Shown here: one piece after another, positions 37,141 to 46,126 of the stretch
How the letters are laid out: every line of letters starts with the position of its first letter
How positions within the stretch are numbered: position 1 is the first letter of the stretch
Assembly: GCF_000312425.1 (NCBI RefSeq)
Contig: NZ_HE997181.1
Coordinates: 3,538,839 to 3,591,414, forward strand
Origin: Reyranella massiliensis 521
GTDB lineage: Bacteria; Pseudomonadota; Alphaproteobacteria; Reyranellales; Reyranellaceae
Direction of reading: 5' to 3'
Length of the DNA: 52,576 bases
The notes under the pieces: model-generated
Seen by the model: the letters and a program-made list of their open reading frames with translations, nothing else
The model's database searches: none
What the model was told of the DNA's origin: nothing
Position numbers and translations under genes: made by a program

Positions 37141-38513
37141 TGACCGAAGGCGTCCGCCCTCCCGACGAAGCCCTCGATGTCGTAAACCGCGTCCGCCAGG
37201 CACTCGCCCAGCCCTCGGCGGGTACCGAACGCGCACCGCTCCGTCCCGCGCAAGTCGCCGCGGTGGAAGAGCGGCGGCGCTTCGATTTCGGTACCCTCCC
37301 GGAATACGAAATGCTGAAGCTGCAGAAGGCGGCAGGCGAGATCGCCGGTATCGAGAACCCCTTCTACCGGCTTCACGACGGGCGCGCCGCCGAGACGACG
37401 TCGGTGGAAGGCCGCGAGGTCATCAACTTTTCCTCCTACGACTATCTCGGCCTGAACGGCCATCCCGACGTAAGCGCCGCCGCGAAGGCCGCCATCGACA
37501 AGTTCGGCACCTCGGTCGGGGCGAGCCGGCTGACGGCGGGCGAGCGGCAGGTGCATCGCGACCTCGAAGCTCTGCTAGCCGAGCTGCACGGCGCCGAGGA
37601 TGCGCTGTCGTTCGTCAGCGGCCACGCCACCAACGTCTCTGTGATCGGCGGCCTGCTGGGTCCGGACGACCTCCTTGTCAGCGACGCCCTGATCCACAAC
37701 AGCGTCGTGGAGGGCGCCAAGCTCTCGGGTGCCAAGCGCATCCTCTGCCCGCACGGCGACGTGGAGGCCATCGAGCGGGCGCTGCGGCTCAACCGCCGGC
37801 GCCATCGGCGCACGCTGATCATCGTCGAAGGCCTCTACAGCATGGACGGCGACGTACCCGATCTCGCCGCCCTCGTCCGCCTGAAGCGGCGCTACGATGC
37901 CTGGCTGATGGTCGACGAAGCTCATTCGGTCGGCGTGCTGGGCGCCACCGGCCGCGGCATCGCCGAAGAGCAAGGCGTCGATCCGGCCGACGTCGATATC
38001 TGGATGGGCACTCTCAGCAAGGCGCTGGCCTCGACCGGCGGCTATGTCGCCGGCAGCCGCAAGCTGATCGAGTTGCTGAAGTACACGTCGCCGGGTTTCG
38101 TCTACAGCGTCGGGGGCTGTCCCTCCGTTACCGCTGCCGCTGGTGCCGCCATCGAAGCGATGCGCCGCGAGCCCTGGCGCCTGGCGAAGCTGCGGGAGAA
38201 CGGCCGGGCCTTCGCGGCCGGGGCAAAGGCGCGCGGCCTAGATACCGGGCTCAGCATCGGCGCCTCGGTTGTCCCCATCATCGTCGGCAACTCGCCGAAT
38301 GCCGTGATCCTGTCGCAACGCCTGCTGGCGCGCGGCTACAACGTCATTCCGATCATCTTCCCGGGGGTCGCCGAGAATCAGTCGCGCCTCAGGTTCTTCA
38401 TCACCAGCCGCCACACGCCGGAGCATATCGACGGCGTGCTCGATGCGATCGCCGAAGAACTGCCGGAGATCCGCAAGGCGCCGTCGTTCATCAACGTGGT
38501 CGCCGGCCGCTAG
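37140..38513 (+). CDS. rkpG: PLP-dependent alpha-oxoamine synthase, RkpG-like
   Basis: A 457-residue enzyme of the 8-amino-7-oxononanoate synthase/serine palmitoyltransferase group. These enzymes condense an acyl thioester with an amino acid, with loss of CO2. Residues about 100-440 form the fold-type I core: NFSSYDYLGLNGHP, VGASRLTAGERQVH, FVSGHATNVSVI, VDEAHSVGVLGATGRG and GTLSKALASTGGYVAG with the PLP lysine. The N-terminal 95 residues are an extra region absent from BioF. Its coupling to a PKS that lacks a thioesterase, as in rhizobial rkpA-rkpG, implies that it takes the chain from the PKS carrier protein and releases a sphingoid-like amino ketone. The amino acid used cannot be deduced. 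Confidence 0.85.
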   Translation: MTEGVRPPDEALDVVNRVRQALAQPSAGTERAPLRPAQVAAVEERRRFDFGTLPEYEMLKLQKAAGEIAGIENPFYRLHDGRAAETTSVEGREVINFSSYDYLGLNGHPDVSAAAKAAIDKFGTSVGASRLTAGERQVHRDLEALLAELHGAEDALSFVSGHATNVSVIGGLLGPDDLLVSDALIHNSVVEGAKLSGAKRILCPHGDVEAIERALRLNRRRHRRTLIIVEGLYSMDGDVPDLAALVRLKRRYDAWLMVDEAHSVGVLGATGRGIAEEQGVDPADVDIWMGTLSKALASTGGYVAGSRKLIELLKYTSPGFVYSVGGCPSVTAAAGAAIEAMRREPWRLAKLRENGRAFAAGAKARGLDTGLSIGASVVPIIVGNSPNAVILSQRLLARGYNVIPIIFPGVAENQSRLRFFITSRHTPEHIDGVLDAIAEELPEIRKAPSFINVVAGR

Positions 38514-38519
38514 CCAGAT

Positions 38520-41075
38520 TCAGGCGACCAATAAACCATCCGTGTTGGCCGTAACGCGGATCACGACGTCCTGAAAGTCGTTGTCGCCGGTGGCGCGAGC
38601 CAGATCCTCGAAGCCGATCAAGAGTTCGCGGCCACCGGACGCGACGCCTGACAGGACCTGATGGACATCGCCCGGGTTCAACGTCGAGAAGGAATGAAAG
38701 ATCGGCGCGCTCAGCGGGCCACGCGAGGCGCTGTGGAGCGCCGGGGGCAGGCCGGCGTCGAGATCTGCCGGCATGCCGGTGCCGGGCGCCACGAACGAGA
38801 GATCGCTCGGCAGATTGCCGTAGAGGCCGAATCCGTCCTGGACCAGGAAGAAGCCGATCTTCTGATTGGCGGCGGGCACCCCCAGGTCAACCGTCACGCC
38901 GGCCGAGGTCGCCAACGTGTTGGCAAACAGGATGTGGACATTGGAGATCGTGCCGTCCGCCGCGACCTCGTAGGCGCCGAGCGTGTTGCGATATCCGGAG
39001 ACGGCAGTCTCCATCTCGACGCTGAACTGGATCGATCCGTCACCCGTGAGGAAGGCTTCGTCGACGATGCCATTGATCAAGGCCGGGTCGACGCCGACGC
39101 CCTCTTGCAGAATGGGCAGTGTGTGGTCGGCGGGAGGCTGTGACGTCGTCAGACCCTCGAAGCCCATAACTTCCAGCGTGGGGCCGGCAATGACCTTGCC
39201 GTCCCCCGAGAGGCCGACCACCCCGAGCCCTTGCAGGTTCGCCAACGCCGTCGGATCGGCATCGGGGCCCGTATAGCTGCTGGCGTTGTCGATCAGAATG
39301 GCTTGGCCCTGCAGCCAGGCTTCGACGCCATAGGTTTGTGCGCCCGAGGTGACGAAGTCGTTGCCGATGAAGCTGCCGTAGTTCTGGAGCGCCACGCCGG
39401 CGCCCTGATTGTCCTCGAACCGGCTGTCGGCGACGGACGTGATGCCGTAGGGCGCGGCGATGCCGGGGCCATGGTTCTCCGAAAAAACGGCACCATCGAC
39501 ACTGAGATCGCGGGTGCCATTGTCGAGAATGATGCCGGCAACACCGTTATCCTGCGCACCGCCACCGTACCAGCGCAACGCACTCGCCAGACCGGCGGAA
39601 GGGCTATGGGCAAAGCGCGCGCCACCTTCCGCATTGCCGGTCACCCACGTATTGGCCACCATGCCCTCGAACACGCTGCCGATGACGTCGAGGCCGATCC
39701 CGCCGACATCGCGGATGTTCACGTCGCTCACCGTCCAGTTGTAGAGCCATCGATCGTTGCCGTCGGCCACGATCTTGATGCCGTCGCCCTCCTGGCCGTT
39801 CCCCTGAAGAGTGAAGTTCGACAGGGTCAGATAACGCAAATCGACACCCGCGCCGACATTGATCTGGATGACGGGAGATCCGTCGGTGATTTGCGAGACG
39901 ATCGTGGCACCGCCCAGATCGATACCCTTGGGGCTGGGCGAACTGCTGTCGATGTTGATGACGATAGGCGATGTCACGACGAAGGTATCGGCCGGCAGAT
40001 GCGCGAGATAGCCCTCCGTCAGCGCTGCCCTCAACGCCACTTCCAATGCGCCGTGGCCGTTGCTGTCGGCGACAGGCGCAGTCGTCTCGGAGGTCACCGG
40101 AGTCAGTGACGGCATGGCAACATTGAGCCTGCTCACGACCACTTGATCCGAGAGGTCGGTGGATTCGTTCACGACGACCCCTTCGCCGGTCACCACCTTG
40201 CCGCCGCTCAGAGAAAGAGTGCCTGTCCCCTGGATGTCGGCCAGCAGGGTGTTGTCTTCGCCTGGACCGTAATACTCGCTGTCGCTGCCGAGGATGCTCG
40301 CCTTGCCCGACAGGACGCCGCTGATGCCAACGGTCTGAGGACCGTAGGTCGAAAAGGTATTGGCCCAGAAGTCGCCGTGGCCATTGAAGGTAATCGCTGC
40401 TCCCTCGTTATTCTCGAAGCCGCTCGAGGTGACCCGTGCGATGCCCGAGGGAGCGGCGATGCCGGGACCCAGATTCTCCACGAAATAGGCGCCGTTCACC
40501 GACACGTCCTGCGCACCTTCGTCGAGGACCAGACCGCCGACATCGTTCCTGCGGAAACCGCCACCCGACCATTCGATGTCGCCCACGACGCCGCCATTCG
40601 CACCATTGGCGAAGCGTGCGCCACCGCCGGCATTGCCATGCATCCAGGCATTGAACACGGTGCCTTTCGTGACATGACCGACGACGTCGAGGCCCGCGCC
40701 TCCTACGTGTTGGATAGTGACGTCGCGCACGCTCCAATCGTGGATGTGCCGGTCCGCGCCATCGGCGACGATCCTGATGCCGGCCCCTTCGCCGCCGTTG
40801 CCATAGATGGAAAAGTTGAACAGCGAGAGATTTGCAAGATCGACTCCGGGCGCCGCATTGATCTGGATGACAGGCGCATCGCCCGTAACGTTGGAGATGA
40901 TCGCAGCACCTCCGAGATCGACGCCCACCGGCCCTTGAAAACTGTTCGTGACGTCGATCACGATCGGTTCGGAGACAGTGAAAGTACGTTTACTGGTGGT
41001 CGCGACATAGCCGCCGGCGAAGGCAGCTTGAAGCAACGAGGCGAGGTCGTCCGACGCGCTGTCTGTCGTATCCAT
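38520..41075 (-). CDS. Duplicated beta-helix protein with C-terminal DUF4114 domain
   Basis: An 851-residue, Asp/Gly-rich protein, very acidic and nearly free of Cys, as in type I-secreted proteins. Residues about 9-310 and 345-645 are two copies of the same right-handed beta-helix unit: SEPIVIDVTNS, GVDLGGAAIIS and GNGGEGAGIRIVADG in copy 1; TSPIVINIDSS, GIDLGGATIVS and GNGQEGDGIKIVADG in copy 2. The end (about 680-851) is DUF4114-like (LIGFEDLARATGDNDFQDVV). Beta-helix pairs of this type occur in polysaccharide epimerases, lyases and surface proteins; the active residues are not identifiable here. It is convergent with the oxoamine synthase gene, with 6 bases between them. No N-terminal signal peptide is seen. 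Confidence 0.7.
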   Translation of the reverse strand: MDTTDSASDDLASLLQAAFAGGYVATTSKRTFTVSEPIVIDVTNSFQGPVGVDLGGAAIISNVTGDAPVIQINAAPGVDLANLSLFNFSIYGNGGEGAGIRIVADGADRHIHDWSVRDVTIQHVGGAGLDVVGHVTKGTVFNAWMHGNAGGGARFANGANGGVVGDIEWSGGGFRRNDVGGLVLDEGAQDVSVNGAYFVENLGPGIAAPSGIARVTSSGFENNEGAAITFNGHGDFWANTFSTYGPQTVGISGVLSGKASILGSDSEYYGPGEDNTLLADIQGTGTLSLSGGKVVTGEGVVVNESTDLSDQVVVSRLNVAMPSLTPVTSETTAPVADSNGHGALEVALRAALTEGYLAHLPADTFVVTSPIVINIDSSSPSPKGIDLGGATIVSQITDGSPVIQINVGAGVDLRYLTLSNFTLQGNGQEGDGIKIVADGNDRWLYNWTVSDVNIRDVGGIGLDVIGSVFEGMVANTWVTGNAEGGARFAHSPSAGLASALRWYGGGAQDNGVAGIILDNGTRDLSVDGAVFSENHGPGIAAPYGITSVADSRFEDNQGAGVALQNYGSFIGNDFVTSGAQTYGVEAWLQGQAILIDNASSYTGPDADPTALANLQGLGVVGLSGDGKVIAGPTLEVMGFEGLTTSQPPADHTLPILQEGVGVDPALINGIVDEAFLTGDGSIQFSVEMETAVSGYRNTLGAYEVAADGTISNVHILFANTLATSAGVTVDLGVPAANQKIGFFLVQDGFGLYGNLPSDLSFVAPGTGMPADLDAGLPPALHSASRGPLSAPIFHSFSTLNPGDVHQVLSGVASGGRELLIGFEDLARATGDNDFQDVVIRVTANTDGLLVA

Positions 41076-41216
41076 GGACAGACTTTGCCGAACTCCAGAA
41101 ACTTTTCACGACTCGTTGAGGCATACCTCGCGGCAGCTCTTCACACCTTTGCCACAGTGATGCAATGCATGCAGCTCGATGATGCGTTTGCTGTGTTCTT
41201 GTCGTGACAAGAACGA

Positions 41217-41978
41217 TCAGCCTGGATTCAACCGCAGCACACGCGAGAGGAACAGGCGCTCGATCCAGGTCAGGCTGGGATGCCAGAAGGTAATCATCAA
41301 CGTGTAGCGAACGGCAGTGCCGTTATTCTCGACCCAGTGCACGAAGCTGTCGTCGAAGACCAGCACTTCGCCGTCGCGATACTCTGCCACCTGCTCGCCG
41401 ACCCACAGCTTGGTCCCGGCGCAGTTCCTGAGACCGAGATGGGCTGTCAGGCTGGCATTGGTCGGGCCGGTGTGGGGCTGCAGCGAACCGCCGGGCTGAA
41501 TCGCGGAGAAACAGATGTGCAGGCCGTTGTGCGGCAAGGTGCGCAGGATCGCGGCCGTACGCGGACAGGCCGCCAGATGCTCATCGAGCGGCTTGCCCTG
41601 CAGATAGAAGTAGTAGGTGTTCCACTCCTTGGGATTCTCGTCGGAATCGTAACGGGCCCGGGCGAAGCCTGAGTGTACGCTGTCCATTTCCGCCAGGATC
41701 TCATGCCGGGCGGCGCGGACCCGCTCGGTCCACGCATGATCGCGGTCGACATGGACGGGTTTCGCCAGAAGCCCGGGCCAGCGCGGGACCCACGGCCACT
41801 GAAAAGCGCCGGGCCGGACCGCCTGGAGCCGCCCCGTCAGGGCCAACACGACAAGCCGCGGCCCTGCCAGCAGGTAGGAGGCCAGCCGGAACAGGCCGAC
41901 TTTCAGCGGGCCGATCTTGCGGCGAAAATCGGCATTACCTGCTTCGATCTTCGCCAACCAGGCCTGTAGGTCTTGCAT
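41217..41978 (-). CDS. Aspartyl/asparaginyl beta-hydroxylase-family (LpxO-like) oxygenase
   Basis: A 253-residue Fe(II)/2-oxoglutarate oxygenase of the aspartyl/asparaginyl beta-hydroxylase fold (Pfam Asp_Arg_Hydrox). LpxO of this family hydroxylates the 2-position of lipid acyl chains. The iron- and cosubstrate-binding region is clear: GGSLQPHTGPTNASLTAHL (first His) and VLVFDDSFVHWVENNG (second His), followed by RYTLMITFWHPSL. An N-terminal hydrophobic segment near residues 25-48 (KVGLFRLASYLLAGPRLVVL) suggests membrane association, as in LpxO. In this lipid locus it plausibly hydroxylates the PKS-derived chain or an attached acyl group. It is divergent from the GT2 gene at 42075. Confidence 0.8.
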   Translation of the reverse strand: MQDLQAWLAKIEAGNADFRRKIGPLKVGLFRLASYLLAGPRLVVLALTGRLQAVRPGAFQWPWVPRWPGLLAKPVHVDRDHAWTERVRAARHEILAEMDSVHSGFARARYDSDENPKEWNTYYFYLQGKPLDEHLAACPRTAAILRTLPHNGLHICFSAIQPGGSLQPHTGPTNASLTAHLGLRNCAGTKLWVGEQVAEYRDGEVLVFDDSFVHWVENNGTAVRYTLMITFWHPSLTWIERLFLSRVLRLNPG

Positions 41979-42074
41979 CTACCAGCTTCTCTAAATAGAC
42001 AGGTCGAGGCCAATGGACGTGACTTTGCCGGGAATTGCAACGCTGGTTGCCGCGCCGGCGGATGAGAGGATCGG

Positions 42075-43343
42075 TTGCTAGGCGCCGTACTGGCTGGAGC
42101 AGGCCTGATCTTGTGTCTCTATGTCGGCGTGCTCGTCCTGGCCGACCTCTACCTGATCGCCGTCCATCTTCGTGGAAGCCATCGGCACCCGGTACAAGAG
42201 CCGTCTGGTTGCCAACAGACTGACAGCGGTCGCGGACACGAACCCCTGGTCTGCGTGCAGCTTCCCGTCTTCAACGAGGCGAAGCTCGTCGCTGCGGCGA
42301 TCGACTCGCTCTGCGCGCTCGACTGGCCGCGAGACCGGCTGGAAATCATGGTGCTGGATGACAGCACCGACGAGACCACATCCATCGTTGCCCGGAAGGT
42401 TGAGGAATCGCGTCTCAACGGCCTTGCCATCAGCCATGTCAGGCGGCCTCACCGCGACAGTTTCAAGGCCGGCGCGCTGGCGGCCGGCCAGCAACGGACC
42501 AAGGCGCAGTACTTCGCGATCTTCGACGCCGACTATCGCCCCCCGCCCTCGTTCCTGCGCCGGACCATGGCGGCCCTCATGGCCGATCCCGGCCTGGCCT
42601 TCGTGCAGGCGCGGCTGGGTTACCGCAACCGCGAGCGCAACCTGCTGACCCGCGCGCAGGCGCTGGAATTCGACACGCTGTTCGGCTTCGAGCAGGCGGC
42701 CCGCAACATGGCGGGCATGCCCATGACCTTCAACGGCACCTGCGGCGTCTGGCGGCGCGACGCCATCGACCAGGCCGGCGGCTGGCGCGGCGATTCGGTC
42801 GCCGAGGATCAAGACCTGAGCTTCCGCGCCTTCACCCTGGGCTGGCGATGCCGCCTGCTGCTCGACGTCTCCGCCGCAGGTGAACTCCCGGACAACTTCG
42901 AGGCGCTCGCGCTGCAGCGGCAAAGATGGAGCACGGGAACGGCACAGGTCTTTCGCAAGCTTCCCTGGGCCCTTCTGCGCAGCATGCCCTGGCCTCAGGC
43001 CACGGCTTTCGCCTTCCTGACCTTGTTCTATTCGACCGCTGCGGCCGTGCTGGTCGCCATTCTCGCGATTGCCGCACTGTGCTGGCTGGTGGCCCCCGGC
43101 TGGGCGCTCGTCGTCGTCCTGGGATGGATCGCTACGGTCGCATTGCTCGTGGTGTTGCGGACCGTCGGCGCGGCGCTCGCCGCGCGGCGCCTCGGCAGGC
43201 CGATGAATCTCGCCTTCGTGGGCGACGTCGTCGCTCACTGGCTGATGCAACTCGTGCTGCTGCCGACGGGCGGCAAGGCGTTGATCGCTGGCTACCTGGC
43301 GCGCACCGTTCCCTTCGCGCGAACCCCCAAGAAGGGGCACTAG
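42075..43343 (+). CDS. Membrane GT2 glycosyltransferase
   Basis: A 422-residue processive-type GT2 enzyme resembling glucomannan or cellulose synthase-like proteins. It starts at TTG 42075, preceded by AGAGGA at a good distance; no in-frame ATG is better placed. A membrane segment lies at residues 2-26, then the GT-A core: CVQLPVFNEAKLVAAAI, MVLDDSTDETT, IFDADYRPPPSFL (DxD), VAEDQDLSFRA (ED) and QRQRWSTGTA (the QxxRW motif). Three or four membrane helices follow (about 310-400: FAFLTLFYSTAAAVLVAILA; WALVVVLGWIATVALLVVL). Its stop is 3 bases before the start of the GT4 gene, so they form an operon. It probably builds or extends the glycan on a lipid carrier. Confidence 0.8.
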   Translation: MLGAVLAGAGLILCLYVGVLVLADLYLIAVHLRGSHRHPVQEPSGCQQTDSGRGHEPLVCVQLPVFNEAKLVAAAIDSLCALDWPRDRLEIMVLDDSTDETTSIVARKVEESRLNGLAISHVRRPHRDSFKAGALAAGQQRTKAQYFAIFDADYRPPPSFLRRTMAALMADPGLAFVQARLGYRNRERNLLTRAQALEFDTLFGFEQAARNMAGMPMTFNGTCGVWRRDAIDQAGGWRGDSVAEDQDLSFRAFTLGWRCRLLLDVSAAGELPDNFEALALQRQRWSTGTAQVFRKLPWALLRSMPWPQATAFAFLTLFYSTAAAVLVAILAIAALCWLVAPGWALVVVLGWIATVALLVVLRTVGAALAARRLGRPMNLAFVGDVVAHWLMQLVLLPTGGKALIAGYLARTVPFARTPKKGH

Positions 43344-43346
43344 CGT

Positions 43347-44684
43347 ATGCGGCGCGTGCTGTTCGATGTCTCCGGATTGGTTCAATGGTACGCCTACCTG
43401 TCGAACCCGTCGGGCATTCAGCGCGTGATGGAAAGCATCCTGAGCCAGCCTGCGCTGCTCCGGAACCCGTCTGTGACGCTGGTCTCGCGCGCGATCGGAT
43501 CGGATAGGTTCTACGTCGTCGAACCGGACATCATCGCGGGGTTGACCACGCGCGAGGCCCGGCGCGCTTCGATCGCCCGTCTGCGCGGCCTGTTCGCCGA
43601 AAGCATGCGTCTGGCCGAACCGGCGCGCCTGCTGCGCGAGATGCACTCGATCCATGTGCCCTACATCGCGCTGGGCTTCAGCTTCACGGAGCGATTCTGG
43701 GAGAGCCGTTGCGCCGGACGCTGGGTGGCGCGGCCCTCCAGGCTGCAAACGATTGTACCCAGCGATGCCTACGATGCCGTGGTCGGCCTCGGGGACTTCT
43801 GGTGCCATGGCGGCCACGTCCCGGCGCTGATCGCGCTCAAGCGCCGCAGTGGCGCAAAGCTGATCCATCTCGTCCACGATCTCATCGCGGCCGTGAACCC
43901 GCAGTGGACGCATCCGCATTACGGCAAACAGTTCCTCGAGCAGTTCGACCGCCTCGCACCTGCCGTCGATCATTGGCTGGTGACGTCGAGCTATGTCGGC
44001 GACCAGTTGGCGGGCTATCTCGATCGGCAGAAGCTGCCCCATCCGCAGATCGACACCATAAAGATGGGCTGGCCGGTGCCATTGCCGGCGCAAGACGACG
44101 ACGGTGTGCTTGCCAAATACGGGCTGGCGCGACATCGCTTCCTGCTGCACGTCGGTACCGTGGAGCCGCGCAAGAACCTGGATGGACTGTTCGACGCACT
44201 CGCGCTTCTTCGGTCCGAGCCTGCCGTGGCGGCACTGCCCTGCGTACTGGTTGGCCGCGATGGCTGGCGCTCCGACACCATTCGCCAGCGGCTCAAGAAC
44301 GATCCCTGGCTGGCCAATCGCGTAAAGTGGATCAAGGACGCACCCGACAGCGACCTTGCAGCGCTGTACCGAAATGCGAGGTTCACGGTCGTACCGAGCT
44401 TTGACGAAGGATGGGGATTGGCCGTGCAGGAGAGCCTGGCACATCGCACGCCCTGCATTGCGTCCAGAGCGGGGGGTATTCCGGAAGCCGGGCTAGATCT
44501 TATCGACTACGTCGAGAGCGGCAGCACGGATGCGCTGGCCACCGCCATCCGTATTCTGGCCAGCGACGTCGATGCCCTCGAGCGGGCGCGAGCAAGGCTC
44601 ACAAATGGCCTGAACTCGCGGCCCTGTCCCGATTGGTCGGACACGGCCGACGGGCTGGCCCGCCTGCTGGGTGTCGATCGCTGA
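43347..44684 (+). CDS. GT4-family glycosyltransferase
   Basis: A 445-residue GT-B enzyme of GT4 (glycosyl transferases group 1). The N-terminus RRVLFDVSGLVQWYAYL and SNPSGIQRVMESIL resembles a subgroup common in capsule loci. The C-terminal donor site has LLHVGTVEPRKNLDGLFDAL, WIKDAPDSDLAALY and SFDEGWGLAVQESLAH with E-x7-E, then IASRAGGIPEA. It follows the GT2 gene with 3 bases between and ends 10 bases before a strong terminator, so it closes the transcription unit. Sugar and acceptor are unknown. Confidence 0.8.
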   Translation: MRRVLFDVSGLVQWYAYLSNPSGIQRVMESILSQPALLRNPSVTLVSRAIGSDRFYVVEPDIIAGLTTREARRASIARLRGLFAESMRLAEPARLLREMHSIHVPYIALGFSFTERFWESRCAGRWVARPSRLQTIVPSDAYDAVVGLGDFWCHGGHVPALIALKRRSGAKLIHLVHDLIAAVNPQWTHPHYGKQFLEQFDRLAPAVDHWLVTSSYVGDQLAGYLDRQKLPHPQIDTIKMGWPVPLPAQDDDGVLAKYGLARHRFLLHVGTVEPRKNLDGLFDALALLRSEPAVAALPCVLVGRDGWRSDTIRQRLKNDPWLANRVKWIKDAPDSDLAALYRNARFTVVPSFDEGWGLAVQESLAHRTPCIASRAGGIPEAGLDLIDYVESGSTDALATAIRILASDVDALERARARLTNGLNSRPCPDWSDTADGLARLLGVDR

Positions 44685-44693
44685 AAAAGCAAA

Positions 44694-44720
44694 GGCCCCG
44701 CCAGCTTTCGCTACGGGGCC
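44694..44720. terminator. Intrinsic terminator, probably bidirectional
   Basis: A perfect 7-bp stem, GGCCCCG at 44694-44700 and CGGGGCC at 44714-44720, with a 13-base loop, preceded by GAAAAAGCAAA and followed by a pyrimidine-rich run (TCCCTTCTTTCTC). It lies between the GT4 stop and the end of the convergent cold-shock gene and can serve both. Confidence 0.8.
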
Positions 44721-44801
44721 TCCCTTCTTTCTCTACGTCCACCAGTACATCCGTGGCTCGACGCTTGAGAAATTGCCAGCCGTTACCGGCGGCAGAACTG
44801 G

Positions 44802-45014
44802 TTAGTCGACCAGCTTGAGATTGTCGGCCGAAACCTTGCCGCTGCGGCGGTCGGAGACGAGCTCGTACTGGACCTTCTGGCCTTCGTTGAGACCGCCGAT
44901 GCCGGCACGCTCGACGGCGCTGATGTGCACGAAGGCATCCTTGCCGCCGTCGTCGGGCTGGATGAATCCGAAGCCCTTGGTTGCGTTAAACCACTTCACG
45001 GTTCCCGTAGTCAT
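44802..45014 (-). CDS. cspA: CspA-family cold-shock protein (copy 1)
   Basis: A 70-residue single-stranded nucleic-acid chaperone. Both RNA-binding motifs are present: [11 protein letters not shown] (RNP1, residues 13-23) and [10 protein letters not shown] (RNP2), after [11 protein letters not shown]. Length and sequence are typical of CspA proteins. ATG 45014 follows AAAGGG. It is convergent with the GT4 gene across the terminator. A second, more distant copy lies at 46578. Confidence 0.95.
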   Translation of the reverse strand: MTTGTVKWFNATKGFGFIQPDDGGKDAFVHISAVERAGIGGLNEGQKVQYELVSDRRSGKVSADNLKLVD

Positions 45015-45423
45015 GGGAAAACCCTTTCACTGCATAGTCATGCTGGCCCGCCCAAGCGAGGCAAGCCGTCGAATTCGCATTTATTTCGGGAGCAAGTCGC
45101 CGGCGAAGCGCAGACACTAAGTCTGAAGCATCGCCAAAAATTTTGTCCTTCTATCGACTTGGGCTGATATGGGCGCTTCTCCCCCTGTTTGCAAGGGGCA
45201 TTGTCGCCGCGACGGTCGGAGCCGTCTCGCACCTGCAGCAGCTGCAGCGCATCCGACATAACATGATTGCGCACAATGCATGTATAAACTGGCGAAATGG
45301 GCACTACACTTAAAGCACGCGCTGCGGCAATCGCCGTGCCGGCTGGAGGCCCCAACCCCGCCGGTCGCCTGAATTCCCACCACGAGAGTACCGTTTGGCG
45401 AGCGCGTCCCCGTGGGATTCGCC
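45015..45423. other. Intergenic region upstream of cold-shock gene
   Basis: These 409 bases upstream of the minus-strand cold-shock gene hold no supported gene. Long untranslated leaders are common for cspA genes, and the promoter is expected here, but I could not identify a definite structure by eye. Confidence 0.4.
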
Positions 45424-45729
45424 CTAGTCCCCGGCGACTATTCGAGCAAGTTGCGTGCGCAGCTCGCTCGTTCCCACAACAATGTTTGTGGCCTGCAGGT
45501 CCGCGAACTGCGCGGGTATCGGCGCCACCTGCTCTGCACGTCGCAGAGCCGCATCGGCCTCCTGCCACTGCTCCTGCTTCAGAAGTTCAAGGAAGTTCTG
45601 AAAGTGGAAGCTCTCGCGCCGATTCAGGGGGCGCTTATGGCCATCGATCGCACTCAGGAGCCTCTCGAACCGACGTGTGAGTTCGAGAAGTTCGCGCCGA
45701 GACTCTTCAGGTTCAACGGTCGTGCCCAT
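45424..45729 (-). CDS. Hypothetical helical protein
   Basis: A 101-residue, strongly helical, charged protein (RELLELTRRFERLLSAID; FLELLKQEQWQEADAALRRA) with no signal or membrane segment. The spacing of LL, a turn, then a WxEAD/AE helix resembles the neighbouring protein at 45827 (RIERLLDLHR; FSDGEWMVLNAE), so the two may be diverged paralogues. ATG 45729 is the only reasonable start. Function unknown. Confidence 0.55.
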   Translation of the reverse strand: MGTTVEPEESRRELLELTRRFERLLSAIDGHKRPLNRRESFHFQNFLELLKQEQWQEADAALRRAEQVAPIPAQFADLQATNIVVGTSELRTQLARIVAGD

Positions 45730-45826
45730 ACGGGCATGGATGCCACAGGTCGCCCGAGAGGAGAAGTCGCGACCGCTGCCGGCGGCCCTCTGTCAGCAAG
45801 CCTCACCGTCGGCGCACGGCGCGGGC

Positions 45827-46126
45827 TCATTCCTCGTTGGCAAGCACCAACTTGAGCCGCGCCACCAGCGCGCCGAGGTCGATGGGCGCCCCGCGACGCA
45901 CGTAGTTCCGAGGCTCGAACAAGTCGCTCCGCTCGGCATTCAGCACCATCCACTCCCCGTCCGAAAAGTGTCCGCCTTGAAGGTGATCGATGGCGTCGAG
46001 AATCTTATCCGCTTGGTAGCCCGTGAGGCCGTGAGCGGGGTCCGCACGATGCAGATCGAGCAGACGTTCGATGCGCTGGCTCAAGTTGAGACGAGCAGAA
46101 ACATTGGCTTGTTGAGACGGGCTCAT
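45827..46126 (-). CDS. Hypothetical helical protein
   Basis: A 99-residue soluble protein. The middle reads RIERLLDLHRADPAHGL, then YQADKILDAIDHLQGGHF and SDGEWMVLNAERSDLFE. It has the look of a small conserved alphaproteobacterial protein, perhaps related to its neighbour at 45424. It starts at ATG 46126 and lies 97 bases upstream of that neighbour in the same direction. Function unknown. Confidence 0.6.
   Translation of the reverse strand: MSPSQQANVSARLNLSQRIERLLDLHRADPAHGLTGYQADKILDAIDHLQGGHFSDGEWMVLNAERSDLFEPRNYVRRGAPIDLGALVARLKLVLANEE

Noticed and set aside
34189..37236. A minus-strand open frame of about 1000 codons
   Set aside because: It lies antisense to the PKS ER-KR-ACP domains, is extremely Arg/Ala-rich and shows no domain; long antisense frames are expected in GC-rich coding DNA.
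42078..44444. A minus-strand open frame of nearly 800 codons
   Set aside because: It is antisense to the GT2 and GT4 genes, whose motifs are unmistakable, and has no recognisable fold.
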